Assembly: GCF_900114895.1 (NCBI RefSeq)
Contig: NZ_FOUO01000004.1
Coordinates: 62,001 to 126,000, forward strand
DNA length: 64,000 nt
DNA from: Ectothiorhodospira mobilis
GTDB lineage: Bacteria > Pseudomonadota > Gammaproteobacteria > Ectothiorhodospirales > Ectothiorhodospiraceae
Direction: 5' to 3'
Made by a program: the position numbers and the translations under genes. Position 1 is the stretch's first letter; every line of letters starts with the position of its first letter. Shown piece after piece: positions 17,216 through 26,363 of the stretch. Below the pieces are notes generated by a model. It was not told the DNA's origin, ran no database searches, and saw only the letters and a program-made list of their open reading frames with translations.

Positions 17216-18985
17216 TCACCCCCAGATCAGGGGGATGAGGGCCAGGGCCACCGCGCCGGTGAGCAGGGTCATGGGGATGCCGGCGCGCAGGTAGTCGCTG
17301 AAGCGGTAGCCGCCGGGGCCGAAGACCATGAGATTGGTCTGGTAGCCGAAGGGGGTGGCGAAGCTGGCGGAGGCGGCGAACATGATGGTGACGGCAAAGG
17401 GCAGCACGCTCATCCCCAGGTCCTGGGCCACCGACAGGCTCACGGGGAACATGAGTACGGCGGCGGCGTTGTTGGTGATCAGGGCCGTGAGCAGGGCGGT
17501 GGCCAGGTAGACCCCCAGAAGGTTCATCCAGGGCAGCTCCCCCGCCAGGGCGGTGATGCCCAGGGCCAGGTCCCGGGCCAGGCCGGTGTTCTCCATGGCC
17601 GCGGAGATGCCGAAGGCGGCGGCGATGGTGAGCAGCACGGACCAGTCCAGGCTGGCGCGGGCGTTGAACATGCCCACGCAGCCGCTGAGGATCATCCCCC
17701 CCGCCGCGGCCAGGGCCGCCTCCAGCATGCTCAAAAGCCCCGAGGCGGCCGTGGCCACCATGGCGATCAGGATGCCCAGGGCCACCAGGGCGCGGTCGTG
17801 GCGCGGGGCCGCCGAGTCCTGGATCTGGGTCATGAGGAAGAAGTCCCGCCGGTTGCGGTGCTGGGCCAGGAAGCCGGAGCTGGCCTCCACCAGCAGGGTG
17901 TCGCCGGGGCGCAGGGTGATGTCGCCGATCTTGCCGTGCAGGCGCTGGCCGTTGCGGGCCACGGCGATGACCACGGCGTTGTAACGGTTGCGGAACTGGC
18001 CGTCGCGGATGGTCATGCCGGCGATGGGGCAGGTGTCGGAGACCACCATCTCCAGCAGCACCCGGTCGGCGCGGTGGCCGTCCAGTTTGAACACCTGACC
18101 GGTGGCCGGGGACAGGCCGCGGATGCGCTGCAGGTCCGCCATGGAGTCCACCACCCCCACGAAGATGAGGCGGTCGCCGGCCTGTAACCTCTCCTGGGGG
18201 GAGACGGCGGGCAGCAGGGTGCCCTGGCGGTCCAGCTCCATGAGAAAGCCGCCGGGCAGGTGGCGCAGGCCCGCCTCCTCGATGGTGCGCCCCACCAGGG
18301 GGCCGCCCGGTTCCACCAGCATCTCCAGGGTGTATTCCCGTGGATCGTCGATCTTGTCCATGACCGGGCGCCGGTCGGGGAACAGGTGGCGGTTGAACAC
18401 CAGCATGAAGAGCAGGCCGGCCAGGGCTACGGGAACGCCCACCCAGGCGATGTCGAGGATGCCCAGGCCCTCGCCGCCGTCCTGGATGAGCAGGCCGTTG
18501 ACCACCAGGTTGGTGCTGGTGCCGATCACCGTCACCGTGCCGCCGAGGATGGCGGCGTAGGACAGGGGCATCATGAGCCGGGAGACGGGCAGTTCCAGCT
18601 TGCGCGCCCATTCGTTTACCGCGGGGATGAGCATGCCCACCACCGGGGTGTTGTTGAGGAAGGCGCTGAGGAAGGCCACCGGTGCCGTGAGCCGCCACTG
18701 GGCCCGGCGCAGGGAACGGGGCCGTCCCAGGAGGGCATGCACGATCCACTGGATGCCGCCGGTCTCCCGCAGCCCGGCCACCACCACGTAGAGGGCGGCG
18801 ATGGTGATCACCCCCTCGTTGGCGAACCCGGAGAAGGCCTCTGCGGGGGTGATGACCCCGGTCAGCAGCAGCACCACCACGCCCCCCAGGAACACCAGGT
18901 CCGGGGCGGTGCGGGTGAGGGTGAGCACCGCGAGCATGCCCGCCACCACCAGGGCGGTGAGCCCGGCATCCATGGGCAGGGTCAT
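17216..18985 (-). CDS. SLC13-family anion transporter with TrkA-C (RCK_C) domains, probable sulfate permease
   Basis: This 589-residue inner-membrane protein has about 10-12 helices interrupted near residues 215-380 by two hydrophilic TrkA-C-type domains. The SLC13 motifs are present in both halves: SAFLNNTPVVGMLIP and VIGTSTNLVVNG in the first, and ITNNAAAVLMFP and ASFATPFGYQTNLMV in the second. This architecture matches SAC1/SLT-type sodium/sulfate transporters. It is the last gene after cysD and cysNC (9 bp after cysNC), so sulfate uptake for assimilation is the likely role. Sodium coupling would suit a halophile, but that is inference. Confidence 0.88.
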   Translation of the reverse strand: MTLPMDAGLTALVVAGMLAVLTLTRTAPDLVFLGGVVVLLLTGVITPAEAFSGFANEGVITIAALYVVVAGLRETGGIQWIVHALLGRPRSLRRAQWRLTAPVAFLSAFLNNTPVVGMLIPAVNEWARKLELPVSRLMMPLSYAAILGGTVTVIGTSTNLVVNGLLIQDGGEGLGILDIAWVGVPVALAGLLFMLVFNRHLFPDRRPVMDKIDDPREYTLEMLVEPGGPLVGRTIEEAGLRHLPGGFLMELDRQGTLLPAVSPQERLQAGDRLIFVGVVDSMADLQRIRGLSPATGQVFKLDGHRADRVLLEMVVSDTCPIAGMTIRDGQFRNRYNAVVIAVARNGQRLHGKIGDITLRPGDTLLVEASSGFLAQHRNRRDFFLMTQIQDSAAPRHDRALVALGILIAMVATAASGLLSMLEAALAAAGGMILSGCVGMFNARASLDWSVLLTIAAAFGISAAMENTGLARDLALGITALAGELPWMNLLGVYLATALLTALITNNAAAVLMFPVSLSVAQDLGMSVLPFAVTIMFAASASFATPFGYQTNLMVFGPGGYRFSDYLRAGIPMTLLTGAVALALIPLIWG

Positions 18986-18994
18986 GGCCGGGGC

Positions 18995-20905
18995 CTAGCG
19001 GGGGATCATGCCCTGGTCCCGCAGGGCCTCGATGACCCGGTCGGCGGCCGCCTCCACGTCCAGGCGGGCGCCTTCCAGGGTCACCTCCGGGGCCTCGGGG
19101 GGTTCGTAGGGGGAGTCGATGCCGGTGAAGTTCTTCAGCTCTCCCTTGCGGGCCTTGCGGTAGAGCCCCTTGGGATCCCGCTGCTCGGCCACCTCCAGGG
19201 GGGTGTCCATGTACACCTCCACGAACTCCCCGTCCTCCAGCAGGTCCCGGGCCAGGCGGCGCTCGGAGCGGAAGGGGGAGATGAAGGCGGTGAGCACGAT
19301 GAGCCCGGCATCCACCATGAGCCGGCTCACCTCGGCGATGCGGCGGATGTTCTCCACCCGGTCCTCCTCGGTGAAGCCCAGGTCGCGGTTGAGGCCGTGG
19401 CGGACGTTGTCCCCGTCCAGCAGGTAGGTGTGCACCCCCAGGGCGTGGAGCTTCTTCTCCACCCGGTTGGCCACGGTGGACTTGCCGGATCCGGAGAGTC
19501 CGGTGAACCAGATCACCCCCGGGCGGTGCCCCTTGAGGGCGGCGCGGGCGGCCTTGTCCACGTCCACGTGCTGCAGGTGGATGTTGTGGGCGCGGCGCAG
19601 GGCGAATTCGATCATGCCGGCGCCCACGGTGTGGTTTTCGAAACGGTCGATGAAGATGCAACTGCCCATGTCCCGGTTCTCTTCATAGGGATCGAAGGGG
19701 ATGGGCCGGTCCAGGCTGATGTTGCACACGCCGATGCCGTTGAGTTCCAGGGTGTCGGCGGCCAGGCGCTCCAGGGTGTTCACGTTCACCTGGTACTTGA
19801 TGTCGGTGACCGTGGCCTGCACCGTCTGCGCCCCGGCCTTCATCAGGTAGGTGCGCCCGGGGTAGAGGGGTTCCTCGTGCATCCAGACGATCCTGGCCTC
19901 GAACTGGTCGGCCACCTGGGCGGGGGCGTCGGCGCCGCAGATCACCGAGCCCCGGGAGACGTCGATCTCGTCCTCCAGGGTGAGGGTGATGGATTCCCCC
20001 GCCAGGGCCCGGGGCCGGTCCCCCTCGTCGCCGACGATGCGCGCCACCCGGCTCTCCTTGCCCGAGGGCAGGACCCGCACCCGGTCCCCGGGGTGCAGGA
20101 CGCCGCCGGCCAGGGTGCCGCAGAAGCCGCGAAAGTCCAGGTTGGGGCGGTTGACCCACTGTACCGGCAGGCGCACGGGGGCCCGCTGCATGCGCGTCTC
20201 GTCCACCTCCACCGTCTCCAGACAGCCCATGAGGGTGGGGCCGTGGAACCAGTGCATGGCGGGGCTGGGGTGGAGGATGTTGTCCCCCTTGAGGGCGGAG
20301 ACGGGGATGGCGGTGAAGTCCTCCATGCCGATGAGATCGGCGAAGGCGCGGTAGTCGTCCACGATGCGCCGGAAGACCCCGGCGTCGTAGTCCACCAGGT
20401 CCATCTTGTTGATGGCCAGGATGATGTGGCGGATCCCCAGCAGGTGCACCAGGTAGCTGTGGCGCCGGGTCTGGGTGAGTACACCGTTGCGGGCGTCCAC
20501 CAGGATCACCGCGGCGTCCGCCGTGGAGGCGCCGGTGACCATGTTGCGGGTGTACTGCTCGTGGCCGGGGGTATCGGCGACGATGAACTTGCGCTGCTGC
20601 GTGGAGAAGAAGCGGTAGGCCACGTCGATGGTGATGCCCTGTTCCCGCTCCGCCGCCAGACCGTCCACCAAAAGGGCCAGGTCCATGGCGTCCGCCTGGG
20701 TGCCCCATTTCTTCGAGTCCTTCTCGATGGCGGCCAGCTGGTCCTCGAAGAGCATCTGCGAGTCGAACAGCAGGCGGCCGATGAGGGTGCTCTTGCCGTC
20801 GTCCACGCTGCCGCAGGTGATGAACCGCAACAGGCCCTTGTGTTCATGCTGCTTGAGGTAGGCCTCGATGTCCGAGGCGATGAGTTCGTCCTGGACGTGG
20901 GACAT
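18995..20905 (-). CDS. cysNC: Bifunctional sulfate adenylyltransferase subunit 1 / adenylylsulfate kinase
   Basis: The N-terminal GTPase CysN drives ATP sulfurylase with CysD, and the C-terminal APS kinase (CysC) phosphorylates APS to PAPS. CysN has the P-loop GSVDDGKST (residues 32-40), the switch segment [12 protein letters not shown] and NKMDLVD. The CysC domain begins near residue 455 and has its own P-loop GLSGSGKST near residue 470 plus [10 protein letters not shown]. At 636 residues it is the usual fused length. The start overlaps the cysD stop by one base. Confidence 0.96.
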   Translation of the reverse strand: MSHVQDELIASDIEAYLKQHEHKGLLRFITCGSVDDGKSTLIGRLLFDSQMLFEDQLAAIEKDSKKWGTQADAMDLALLVDGLAAEREQGITIDVAYRFFSTQQRKFIVADTPGHEQYTRNMVTGASTADAAVILVDARNGVLTQTRRHSYLVHLLGIRHIILAINKMDLVDYDAGVFRRIVDDYRAFADLIGMEDFTAIPVSALKGDNILHPSPAMHWFHGPTLMGCLETVEVDETRMQRAPVRLPVQWVNRPNLDFRGFCGTLAGGVLHPGDRVRVLPSGKESRVARIVGDEGDRPRALAGESITLTLEDEIDVSRGSVICGADAPAQVADQFEARIVWMHEEPLYPGRTYLMKAGAQTVQATVTDIKYQVNVNTLERLAADTLELNGIGVCNISLDRPIPFDPYEENRDMGSCIFIDRFENHTVGAGMIEFALRRAHNIHLQHVDVDKAARAALKGHRPGVIWFTGLSGSGKSTVANRVEKKLHALGVHTYLLDGDNVRHGLNRDLGFTEEDRVENIRRIAEVSRLMVDAGLIVLTAFISPFRSERRLARDLLEDGEFVEVYMDTPLEVAEQRDPKGLYRKARKGELKNFTGIDSPYEPPEAPEVTLEGARLDVEAAADRVIEALRDQGMIPR

Positions 20906-21816
20906 CAGAAATACCCCTCTTGCTTCTTCTTCTCCATGGAGGCGGCGCTGTCGTGGTCGATGACGCGGCCCTGGCGCTCGGAGGTGCGGGTGAGCAGCAT
21001 CTCCTGGATGATGCCGGGCAGGGTGTCCGCCTCGGATTCGATGGCCCCGGTGAGGGGATAGCAGCCCAGGGTACGGAAGCGCACCTTTTTCATCTCGGGC
21101 CTCTCCCCCGGCTCCAGGGGCATGCGCTCGTCATCCACCATGATCAGGGCGTTGTCCCGCCGCACCACCGGCCGCTCGGCGGCGAAGTACAGGGGCACGA
21201 TGGGGATGTCCTTGAGGTAGATGTACTGCCAGATGTCCAGTTCGGTCCAGTTGGAGAGGGGGAAGACACGGATGGATTCCCCCTTGTGCTTGCGGGCGTT
21301 GTAGAGCTTCCACAACTCCGGGCGCTGGTTCTTGGGGTCCCAGCGGTGCTGGGCGGTGCGAAAGGAGAAGATGCGCTCCTTCGCCCGGGATTTTTCCTCA
21401 TCCCGGCGCGCACCGCCGAAGGCGGCGTCGAAGCCGTGGGCATTGAGGGCCTGCTTCAGGGATTCCGTCTTCATGATGTCGGTATGCAGCGCCGAGCCGT
21501 GGGTGAAGGGGTTGATGTCCCGCTCCACCCCCTCGGGATTGACGTGCACGATCAGATCCAGCCCCAGCTCCCGGGCCATGCGGTCGCGGAAGGCGTACAT
21601 CTCCCGGAACTTCCAGCGGGTGTCCACGTGCAGCAGGGGAAAGGGGGGCTTGGCCGGATGGAAGGCCTTCATGGCCAGGTGCAGCATCACCGAGCTGTCC
21701 TTGCCGATGGAGTAGAGCATCACCGGGTTCTCGGTCTCCGCCACCACTTCCCGCATGATGTGGATGCTCTCCGCCTCCAGGCGCTGGAGGTGGGTGAGGT
21801 AGTCGCCGTCGCGCAT
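20905..21816 (-). CDS. cysD: Sulfate adenylyltransferase subunit 2
   Basis: CysD is the catalytic half of ATP sulfurylase, making APS from sulfate and ATP. The PP-loop signature is [19 protein letters not shown]; later family segments are [16 protein letters not shown] and [19 protein letters not shown]. The start [14 protein letters not shown] at 21816 gives 303 residues, matching the family; the open frame to 21978 is upstream DNA holding the nifE control region. It heads the cysD-cysNC-SLC13 operon and is divergent from nifE. Confidence 0.95.
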   Translation of the reverse strand: MRDGDYLTHLQRLEAESIHIMREVVAETENPVMLYSIGKDSSVMLHLAMKAFHPAKPPFPLLHVDTRWKFREMYAFRDRMARELGLDLIVHVNPEGVERDINPFTHGSALHTDIMKTESLKQALNAHGFDAAFGGARRDEEKSRAKERIFSFRTAQHRWDPKNQRPELWKLYNARKHKGESIRVFPLSNWTELDIWQYIYLKDIPIVPLYFAAERPVVRRDNALIMVDDERMPLEPGERPEMKKVRFRTLGCYPLTGAIESEADTLPGIIQEMLLTRTSERQGRVIDHDSAASMEKKKQEGYF

Positions 21817-21936
21817 GTCGCGTGCCTGTATTCTCGGATGCCGGAATGATGGCGTGAAATGATGGAGGAAAACCGGTCGGCTTGCCAGCATCGCCCGTTG
21901 CCCTGAAGGGGCGGTTTCCCACAGACCCGTTGCCAT

Positions 21937-21952
21937 TGTCGCCTTTGCGACA
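21937..21952 (+). promoter_or_regulatory. NifA upstream activator sequence for nifE
   Basis: TGTCGC-CTTT-GCGACA matches TGT-N10-ACA exactly and is a perfect 6-bp inverted repeat. Its centre lies about 78 bp before the transcription start predicted from the sigma-54 element at 21995. NifA binds such sites in proteobacterial nif promoters. Confidence 0.82.
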
Positions 21953-21994
21953 CCCCTATCCTCCCGGGGGCACCGCACCGCGCCGGATCCACCC

Positions 21995-22010
21995 TGGCCC
22001 GCAAGTTGCT
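21995..22010 (+). promoter_or_regulatory. Sigma-54 promoter of the nifENX operon
   Basis: TGGCCCG-CAAG-TTGCT matches the -24/-12 consensus TGGCACG-N4-TTGCW with a single substitution, and the invariant GG and GC are at the right spacing. It lies about 40 bp before the nifE ATG. With the NifA site upstream it forms a standard nitrogen-fixation promoter. Confidence 0.85.
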
Positions 22011-22049
22011 AATCCTTCCCCCAAGACACACGCGGCAAGGGGAGCGGAC

Positions 22050-23462
22050 ATGAAGGCGGGCGAGATCAAGGCGCTGATGGACGAACCGGCCTGCGGGCAC
22101 AACACCGCCGCCAAGTCCGGCTGCGCCCGGCCCAAGCCGGGGGCCGCCGCCGGGGGGTGCGCCTTCGACGGGGCCCAGATCGCCCTGCTGCCGGTGGCGG
22201 ACGTGGCCCATGTGGTCCACGGTCCCATCGCCTGCGCCGGCAATTCCTGGGACAACCGCGGTACCCGCTCCTCCGGGCCGGATCTCTTCCGGCGGGGGCT
22301 GACCACGGACCTGACGGAGCAGGACGTGATCATGGGCCGCTCGGAGAAGCGCCTGCTGCATGCCATCCGCCAGGCCATCGAGACCTTCGATCCCCCGGCC
22401 GTGTTCGTCTACAACACCTGCGTGCCGGCCCTGGTGGGGGACGACGTGGGGGCGGTGTGCCGCGCGGCCCAGGCCCGCTTCGGCGTGCCCGTGGTGTGCG
22501 TGGATGCGGCCGGGTTCTACGGCTCCAAGAACCTGGGCAACCGCATCGCCGGCGAGGCCATGGTGGAGCAGGTGGTGGGCACCGGCGAGCCGCCGCCCCC
22601 GCGGCAGGCGGGACACGGGGGGCGGGTCCACGACATCAACCTCATCGGCGAGTACAATATCGCCGGGGAGTTCTGGCATGTGCTGCCCCTGCTGGACGAG
22701 TTGGGGCTGCGGGTGCTGTGCACCCTCTCGGGGGATGCCCGTTTCCACCAGGTGCGCACCATGCACCGGGCCCGGGCGAGCATGGTGGTGTGCTCCAAGG
22801 CCATGCTCAATGTGGCCCGCAAGCTGGAGGAACGCTACGCCATCCCCTGGTTCGAGGGCAGCTTCTACGGCATCACCGACATGTCCGCGGCCCTGCGGGG
22901 GTTCGCCCGCCTGCTGCGGGATCCGGATCTGACCCAGCGCACCGAGGCCCTCATCCGGCGTGAGGAGGATCGCATCCGGGCGCGCCTGGCCCCCTGGCGG
23001 GAGCGCCTGAAGGGGCGGCGGGTGCTGCTCTATACCGGCGGGGTGAAGTCCTGGTCCGTGGTCTCGGCCCTGCAGGACCTGGGCATGGAGGTGGTGGCCA
23101 CGGGTACGCGCAAGTCCACCGAGGCGGACAAGGCCCGCATCCGTGACCTCATGGGCGAGGACGCCCGTATGATCGAGGAGGGCAATCCCGGCGCCCTGCT
23201 GGAGGTCTTCGAGCAGACCCGGGCGGATGTGCTCATCGCCGGGGGACGCAATCTCTACACGGCCCTCAAGGCCCGCATCCCCTTTCTGGATATCAACCAG
23301 GAGCGGGAGCACGCCTACGCCGGTTATGAAGGGATGCTGGAGCTGGCGCGGCAACTGGCCCTCACCCTGGAGAGCCCCATCTGGCCCTGGGTGCGGGGCG
23401 AGGCCCCCTGGGATGCACAGGGATGGCCCCATACCGCCCCGTCCGCGGCGGAGGTGCGCTGA
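22050..23462 (+). CDS. nifE: Nitrogenase iron-molybdenum cofactor scaffold subunit NifE
   Basis: NifE with NifN forms the scaffold on which the FeMo-cofactor precursor is completed. The start [18 protein letters not shown] follows an AAGGGGAG ribosome site, giving 470 residues. Cofactor- and cluster-ligating regions typical of the NifD/NifE family are visible: [46 protein letters not shown] and [10 protein letters not shown]. The frame extends upstream to 21882 but that would cover the promoter. nifN starts one base after its stop. Confidence 0.97.
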   Translation: MKAGEIKALMDEPACGHNTAAKSGCARPKPGAAAGGCAFDGAQIALLPVADVAHVVHGPIACAGNSWDNRGTRSSGPDLFRRGLTTDLTEQDVIMGRSEKRLLHAIRQAIETFDPPAVFVYNTCVPALVGDDVGAVCRAAQARFGVPVVCVDAAGFYGSKNLGNRIAGEAMVEQVVGTGEPPPPRQAGHGGRVHDINLIGEYNIAGEFWHVLPLLDELGLRVLCTLSGDARFHQVRTMHRARASMVVCSKAMLNVARKLEERYAIPWFEGSFYGITDMSAALRGFARLLRDPDLTQRTEALIRREEDRIRARLAPWRERLKGRRVLLYTGGVKSWSVVSALQDLGMEVVATGTRKSTEADKARIRDLMGEDARMIEEGNPGALLEVFEQTRADVLIAGGRNLYTALKARIPFLDINQEREHAYAGYEGMLELARQLALTLESPIWPWVRGEAPWDAQGWPHTAPSAAEVR

Positions 23463-23463
23463 C

Positions 23464-24870
23464 ATGGCCGAGGTCACCCAGCGCGCCCGTCCCCTATCCG
23501 TTGGCCCCCTCAAGGCCAGTCCGCCCCTGGGGGCGGCCCTGGCGATGCTGGGGATGGACCGGTCCATCCCCCTGCTGCATGGGGCCCAGGGGTGTACCGC
23601 CTTTGCCAAGGTCTTCCTGGTGCAGCATTTCCGTGAGCCCATCCCCCTGCAGACCACGGCCATGGATCAGGTGAGCGCCGTCATGGGGGGCGATGACCCG
23701 CTGCAGGAGGCCCTGGCGACCCTCTGCGGGAAGACCCGCCCGGCCCTCATCGGCGTGCTCACCACCGCCCTGAGCGAGACGGAGGGGGCGGATGTGCAGC
23801 GGGTGATCCGCCGCTTCCGGGCGGATCACCCCGAGTACGACGACGTGGCCATCGTCCCCGTGGCCACCCCCGATTTCACCGGGGATGCCGAGGCCGGTTT
23901 CACCCGGGCGGTGACGGCCCTCATCGATACCCTGGTGCCTGTGTCCGATCGTGCTGGCGCAAGCCCCCGTCAGGTGAACGTGCTGGCGGGGCAGCACCTC
24001 ACCCCGGGGGATGTGGAGGCCCTGCGGGATGTGATCGAGGCCTTCGGCCTGGAGGCCGTGATCCTTCCGGACCTCTCCGGTTCCCTGGATGGCCATCTGG
24101 CGCCGGCCCGCCTTGCCGCCACCACCACCGGCGGCACCCCCGTGGAGGCCCTGCAACGCATGGGCGAGTCCGCCTTGACCCTGGTGATCGGGGACGCTTT
24201 GGCCCCGGCGGCGGACCGGCTGCGGGCACGTACCGGCGTGCCCGACCTGCGCCTGGACACCCTCATGGGTCTGGCGGCGGTGGATGAACTGCTGGTGGCC
24301 CTGTCCCGGCTGAGCGGGCGTCCGGTCCCGTCCCGGCTGCGGCGGGAGCGCAGCCGGCTGCAGGACGCCATGCTGGACAGCCATTTCATGCTGGGGGCGC
24401 AGCGGGTGGCCGTGGCCGGCGAGCCGGACCGGGTCTACGCCCTGGCCCGCCTGGTGCAGGAGATGGGCGGGGAGGTGGTGGCCGCGGTGGCCACCCGCAA
24501 GGCCCCCATCCTGGGGCGGGTCCCCGCCGCCCAGGTGCGGGTGGGGGATCTGGAGGATCTCGAGACCCTGGCGCGTCAGGGCAGGGCCGGTTGCCTGATC
24601 ACCAACGCCCACGGCGTGGAGACCGCCCGGCGCCTGGGGATCCCGCTGCTGCGGGCGGGCTATCCCCAGCACGACCGACTGGGGGGCTTCCAGCGCACCT
24701 GGATCGGCTACGCCGGCACCCGCCAGACCCTGTTTGACCTGGCCAACCTGCAACTGGAATCGGCGGGGCACCAGGCCGTGGCGCCCTACCGTCCCCTTCA
24801 TGACCATCCCCCTGCGGAGGCACCGGAACATGGCCCTGCAACGCCGCCTGCGACTGGTTGCCCCGCCTGA
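23464..24870 (+). CDS. nifN: Nitrogenase iron-molybdenum cofactor scaffold subunit NifN
   Basis: This is the NifK-like partner of NifE, 468 residues. It starts MAEVTQRARPLSVGPLKASPPLGAALA-type and carries PLLHGAQGCTAFAKVFLVQHFREPIPLQTTAM split over the known NifN core, including the conserved Cys of GAQGCTAF. The C-terminal segment PLLRAGYPQHDRLGGFQRTW is also typical. It is translationally close to nifE. Its last 41 bp overlap the start of nifX. Confidence 0.96.
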   Translation: MAEVTQRARPLSVGPLKASPPLGAALAMLGMDRSIPLLHGAQGCTAFAKVFLVQHFREPIPLQTTAMDQVSAVMGGDDPLQEALATLCGKTRPALIGVLTTALSETEGADVQRVIRRFRADHPEYDDVAIVPVATPDFTGDAEAGFTRAVTALIDTLVPVSDRAGASPRQVNVLAGQHLTPGDVEALRDVIEAFGLEAVILPDLSGSLDGHLAPARLAATTTGGTPVEALQRMGESALTLVIGDALAPAADRLRARTGVPDLRLDTLMGLAAVDELLVALSRLSGRPVPSRLRRERSRLQDAMLDSHFMLGAQRVAVAGEPDRVYALARLVQEMGGEVVAAVATRKAPILGRVPAAQVRVGDLEDLETLARQGRAGCLITNAHGVETARRLGIPLLRAGYPQHDRLGGFQRTWIGYAGTRQTLFDLANLQLESAGHQAVAPYRPLHDHPPAEAPEHGPATPPATGCPA

Positions 24871-25321
24871 TGGGGCCCCGGACGGGGCCGACCTGCGCCT
24901 GGCCTTCGCCAGCAGCGACCTGGAACGGGTGGATCGCCACTTCGGCGACACCCCGGCCCTGGTGATCCATCGCCTGGATCCGGACGGCCCCCGGCGGGTG
25001 GTGGTGGCCCAGTTCACGCCCATGCCCAGCCACGGGGAGACCGAGACGGACCGGCTGAGCCCGCGCATCCGCGCCCTGGAAGGCTGCGCCGCCGTGTACT
25101 GCGAGGCCGCCGGGGTGAGCGCGGTACAACAACTCCTGGCGGTGGGGGTGCAGCCGGTGAAGGTGCCTCCCGGGAGCCCGATCCGGGAACTGCTGCTGGA
25201 GCTGCAGGCCTGCCTGCGGGCAGGCCGTCCTCCCGCCTGGATGCGCCGGGCCGCCCTGCGGCGCAAGGAGTCACCGCAGGGCTTCGAGGCCCTGGCGGAT
25301 CTCCCCTGGGACGGGGAATGA
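24830..25321 (+). CDS. nifX: Nitrogenase cofactor carrier NifX
   Basis: NifX binds and shuttles the FeMo-cofactor precursor (VK-cluster/NifB-co). The NifX/NifB dinitrogenase cofactor-binding domain spans about residues 23-130: LRLAFASSDLERVDRHFGDT, then the domain end CAAVYCEAAGVSAVQQLLAVG. The product is 163 residues from the ATG at 24830, which lies inside the nifN 3' end in another frame; a GGAGG site precedes it. The 41-bp overlap implies coupled translation. Confidence 0.92.
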   Translation: MALQRRLRLVAPPDGAPDGADLRLAFASSDLERVDRHFGDTPALVIHRLDPDGPRRVVVAQFTPMPSHGETETDRLSPRIRALEGCAAVYCEAAGVSAVQQLLAVGVQPVKVPPGSPIRELLLELQACLRAGRPPAWMRRAALRRKESPQGFEALADLPWDGE

Positions 25322-25387
25322 GCCCCGGTGGCCTTACCCGCATGACACCCAACGCAAGCCAAGACCACAGCGAGGAAGACAAGACCC

Positions 25388-25852
25388 ATGCCTAGCGAGA
25401 CCCTGGAAAAAGACCCGATCCTGGAGACCGATTTCGTGCAGGAGGTGATCCGCCAGTTGCGGGCCCTGGACACCTTCGGCGCACGGGATGGGATGTCCGA
25501 CCACCAGCTCCTGGAGCGCCTCCTGCTCACCCGGGAGCGGCTGCGGGAGATCCCCATGGTGGGGACGCCGGATGCCGAGGCCCTGACCCGCCTGCGGGTC
25601 TTCTACAACGCCCTGGCGGCGCTGATCGAGCGGGAGTGCGGCCGCATGGCCACGCCCATGATCCAGGTGAACGCCGAGGGCTTCGGTCGGGTGATCGTCT
25701 CCGTGGGCAAGCTGCTGGTGCTGGACCGGACCCTGCGGGATGTCCATCGCTTCGGTTTCGAGAGTCTGTCGCGCATGAAGACGGAGGCGGACAAACAGCT
25801 CTCCGTGGCCCTGAACATCCTCGGCGATCACCCCAAGGCCGCCGGGATCTGA
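25388..25852 (+). CDS. NifX-associated protein, DUF269 family
   Basis: This 154-residue protein belongs to the DUF269 family found almost only in nif clusters next to nifX. Typical segments are DFVQEVIRQLRALDTFG, a central GTPDAEALTRLRVFYNALA and the C-terminal GFGRVIVSVGKLLVLDRTLRD. It has no known catalytic motif, and its role in cofactor maturation or electron supply is unresolved. It follows nifX by 66 bp and precedes fdxB. Confidence 0.92.
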   Translation: MPSETLEKDPILETDFVQEVIRQLRALDTFGARDGMSDHQLLERLLLTRERLREIPMVGTPDAEALTRLRVFYNALAALIERECGRMATPMIQVNAEGFGRVIVSVGKLLVLDRTLRDVHRFGFESLSRMKTEADKQLSVALNILGDHPKAAGI

Positions 25853-25916
25853 ACCGACAACGATCCCCGTCCTGGTTAAAGGGCCGGGACGGGCATCCCG
25901 TAAGAGGAATTGCATC

Positions 25917-26198
25917 GTGGAACCCATCACCGGCCTGACCCGGGGCGGCACCCCCTGGACCCCCGCCTTCATCACGGCCCTGAACGAGGACCACTGCATC
26001 GGCTGTGGCCGCTGCTACAAGGTCTGTCCCCGCCATTGCTTCGAACTGGTGGAGCGGGAGCCCGAGGACGAAGATGAGGATGATCTGGACGAGGCCGGCA
26101 TGGTGATGCGCCTCGCCGATCCCATGGACTGCATCGGCTGCGGGGCCTGCGCCCGGGTCTGTCCCAAGCAGTGCCATGAACACGCCCCGGCCTGCTGA
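25917..26198 (+). CDS. fdxB: Nif-specific 2[4Fe-4S] ferredoxin (ferredoxin III, FdxB type)
   Basis: This 93-residue ferredoxin has two CxxCxxCxxxC clusters: Cys27, 30, 33, 37 and Cys72, 75, 78, 82. An acidic linker (EPEDEDEDDLDE) separates them. It matches the nif-specific ferredoxin III family that neighbours DUF269 genes. It probably supplies electrons for cofactor assembly or nitrogenase. The start is a GTG preceded by AGAGGA. Additional cysteines (41, 86, 93) lie beside the clusters. Confidence 0.92.
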   Translation: MEPITGLTRGGTPWTPAFITALNEDHCIGCGRCYKVCPRHCFELVEREPEDEDEDDLDEAGMVMRLADPMDCIGCGACARVCPKQCHEHAPAC

Positions 26199-26213
26199 TG
26201 TCCCGGCCGGGGA

Positions 26214-26229
26214 TGTCGCACATGCCACA
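26214..26229 (+). promoter_or_regulatory. NifA upstream activator sequence for nifV
   Basis: TGT-CGCACATGCC-ACA fits the NifA consensus TGT-N10-ACA. It lies 15 bp after the fdxB stop and about 120 bp upstream of the predicted nifV transcription start, the usual distance. Confidence 0.75.
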
Positions 26230-26295
26230 GGCGGGGCCCGGGTGTGCCACAAGCCCCCTTGCCAGCCCCATAACTTTGGTTTTCTTTTTCTTTGA

Positions 26296-26308
26296 AATCA
26301 ATCGGATG
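26296..26308 (+). promoter_or_regulatory. IHF-like site between NifA site and sigma-54 promoter of nifV
   Basis: AATCAA-TCGG-ATG matches the IHF consensus WATCAA-N4-TTR with one mismatch and follows a T-rich tract (26273-26293). IHF normally bends DNA between the NifA site and the sigma-54 promoter. Placement is right, but the match is imperfect. Confidence 0.45.
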
Positions 26309-26314
26309 AGATCA

Positions 26315-26330
26315 TGGCACGGAGTTCGCT
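26315..26330 (+). promoter_or_regulatory. Sigma-54 promoter of the nifVWZM operon
   Basis: TGGCACG-GAGT-TCGCT keeps a perfect -24 element and the invariant GC of the -12 element, with one mismatch (TCGC for TTGC). The nifV ATG is 34 bp further on. Together with the UAS at 26214 it explains separate NifA-dependent transcription of nifVWZM. Confidence 0.82.
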
Positions 26331-26363
26331 AGGGATAATGGAAGACCCCTTGGAGAACAGGCC

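Noticed and set aside
25853-25916. Separate promoter or terminator between the DUF269 gene and fdxB
   Set aside because: Only weak short hairpins and no sigma-54 element are visible; the spacer is short enough for read-through.
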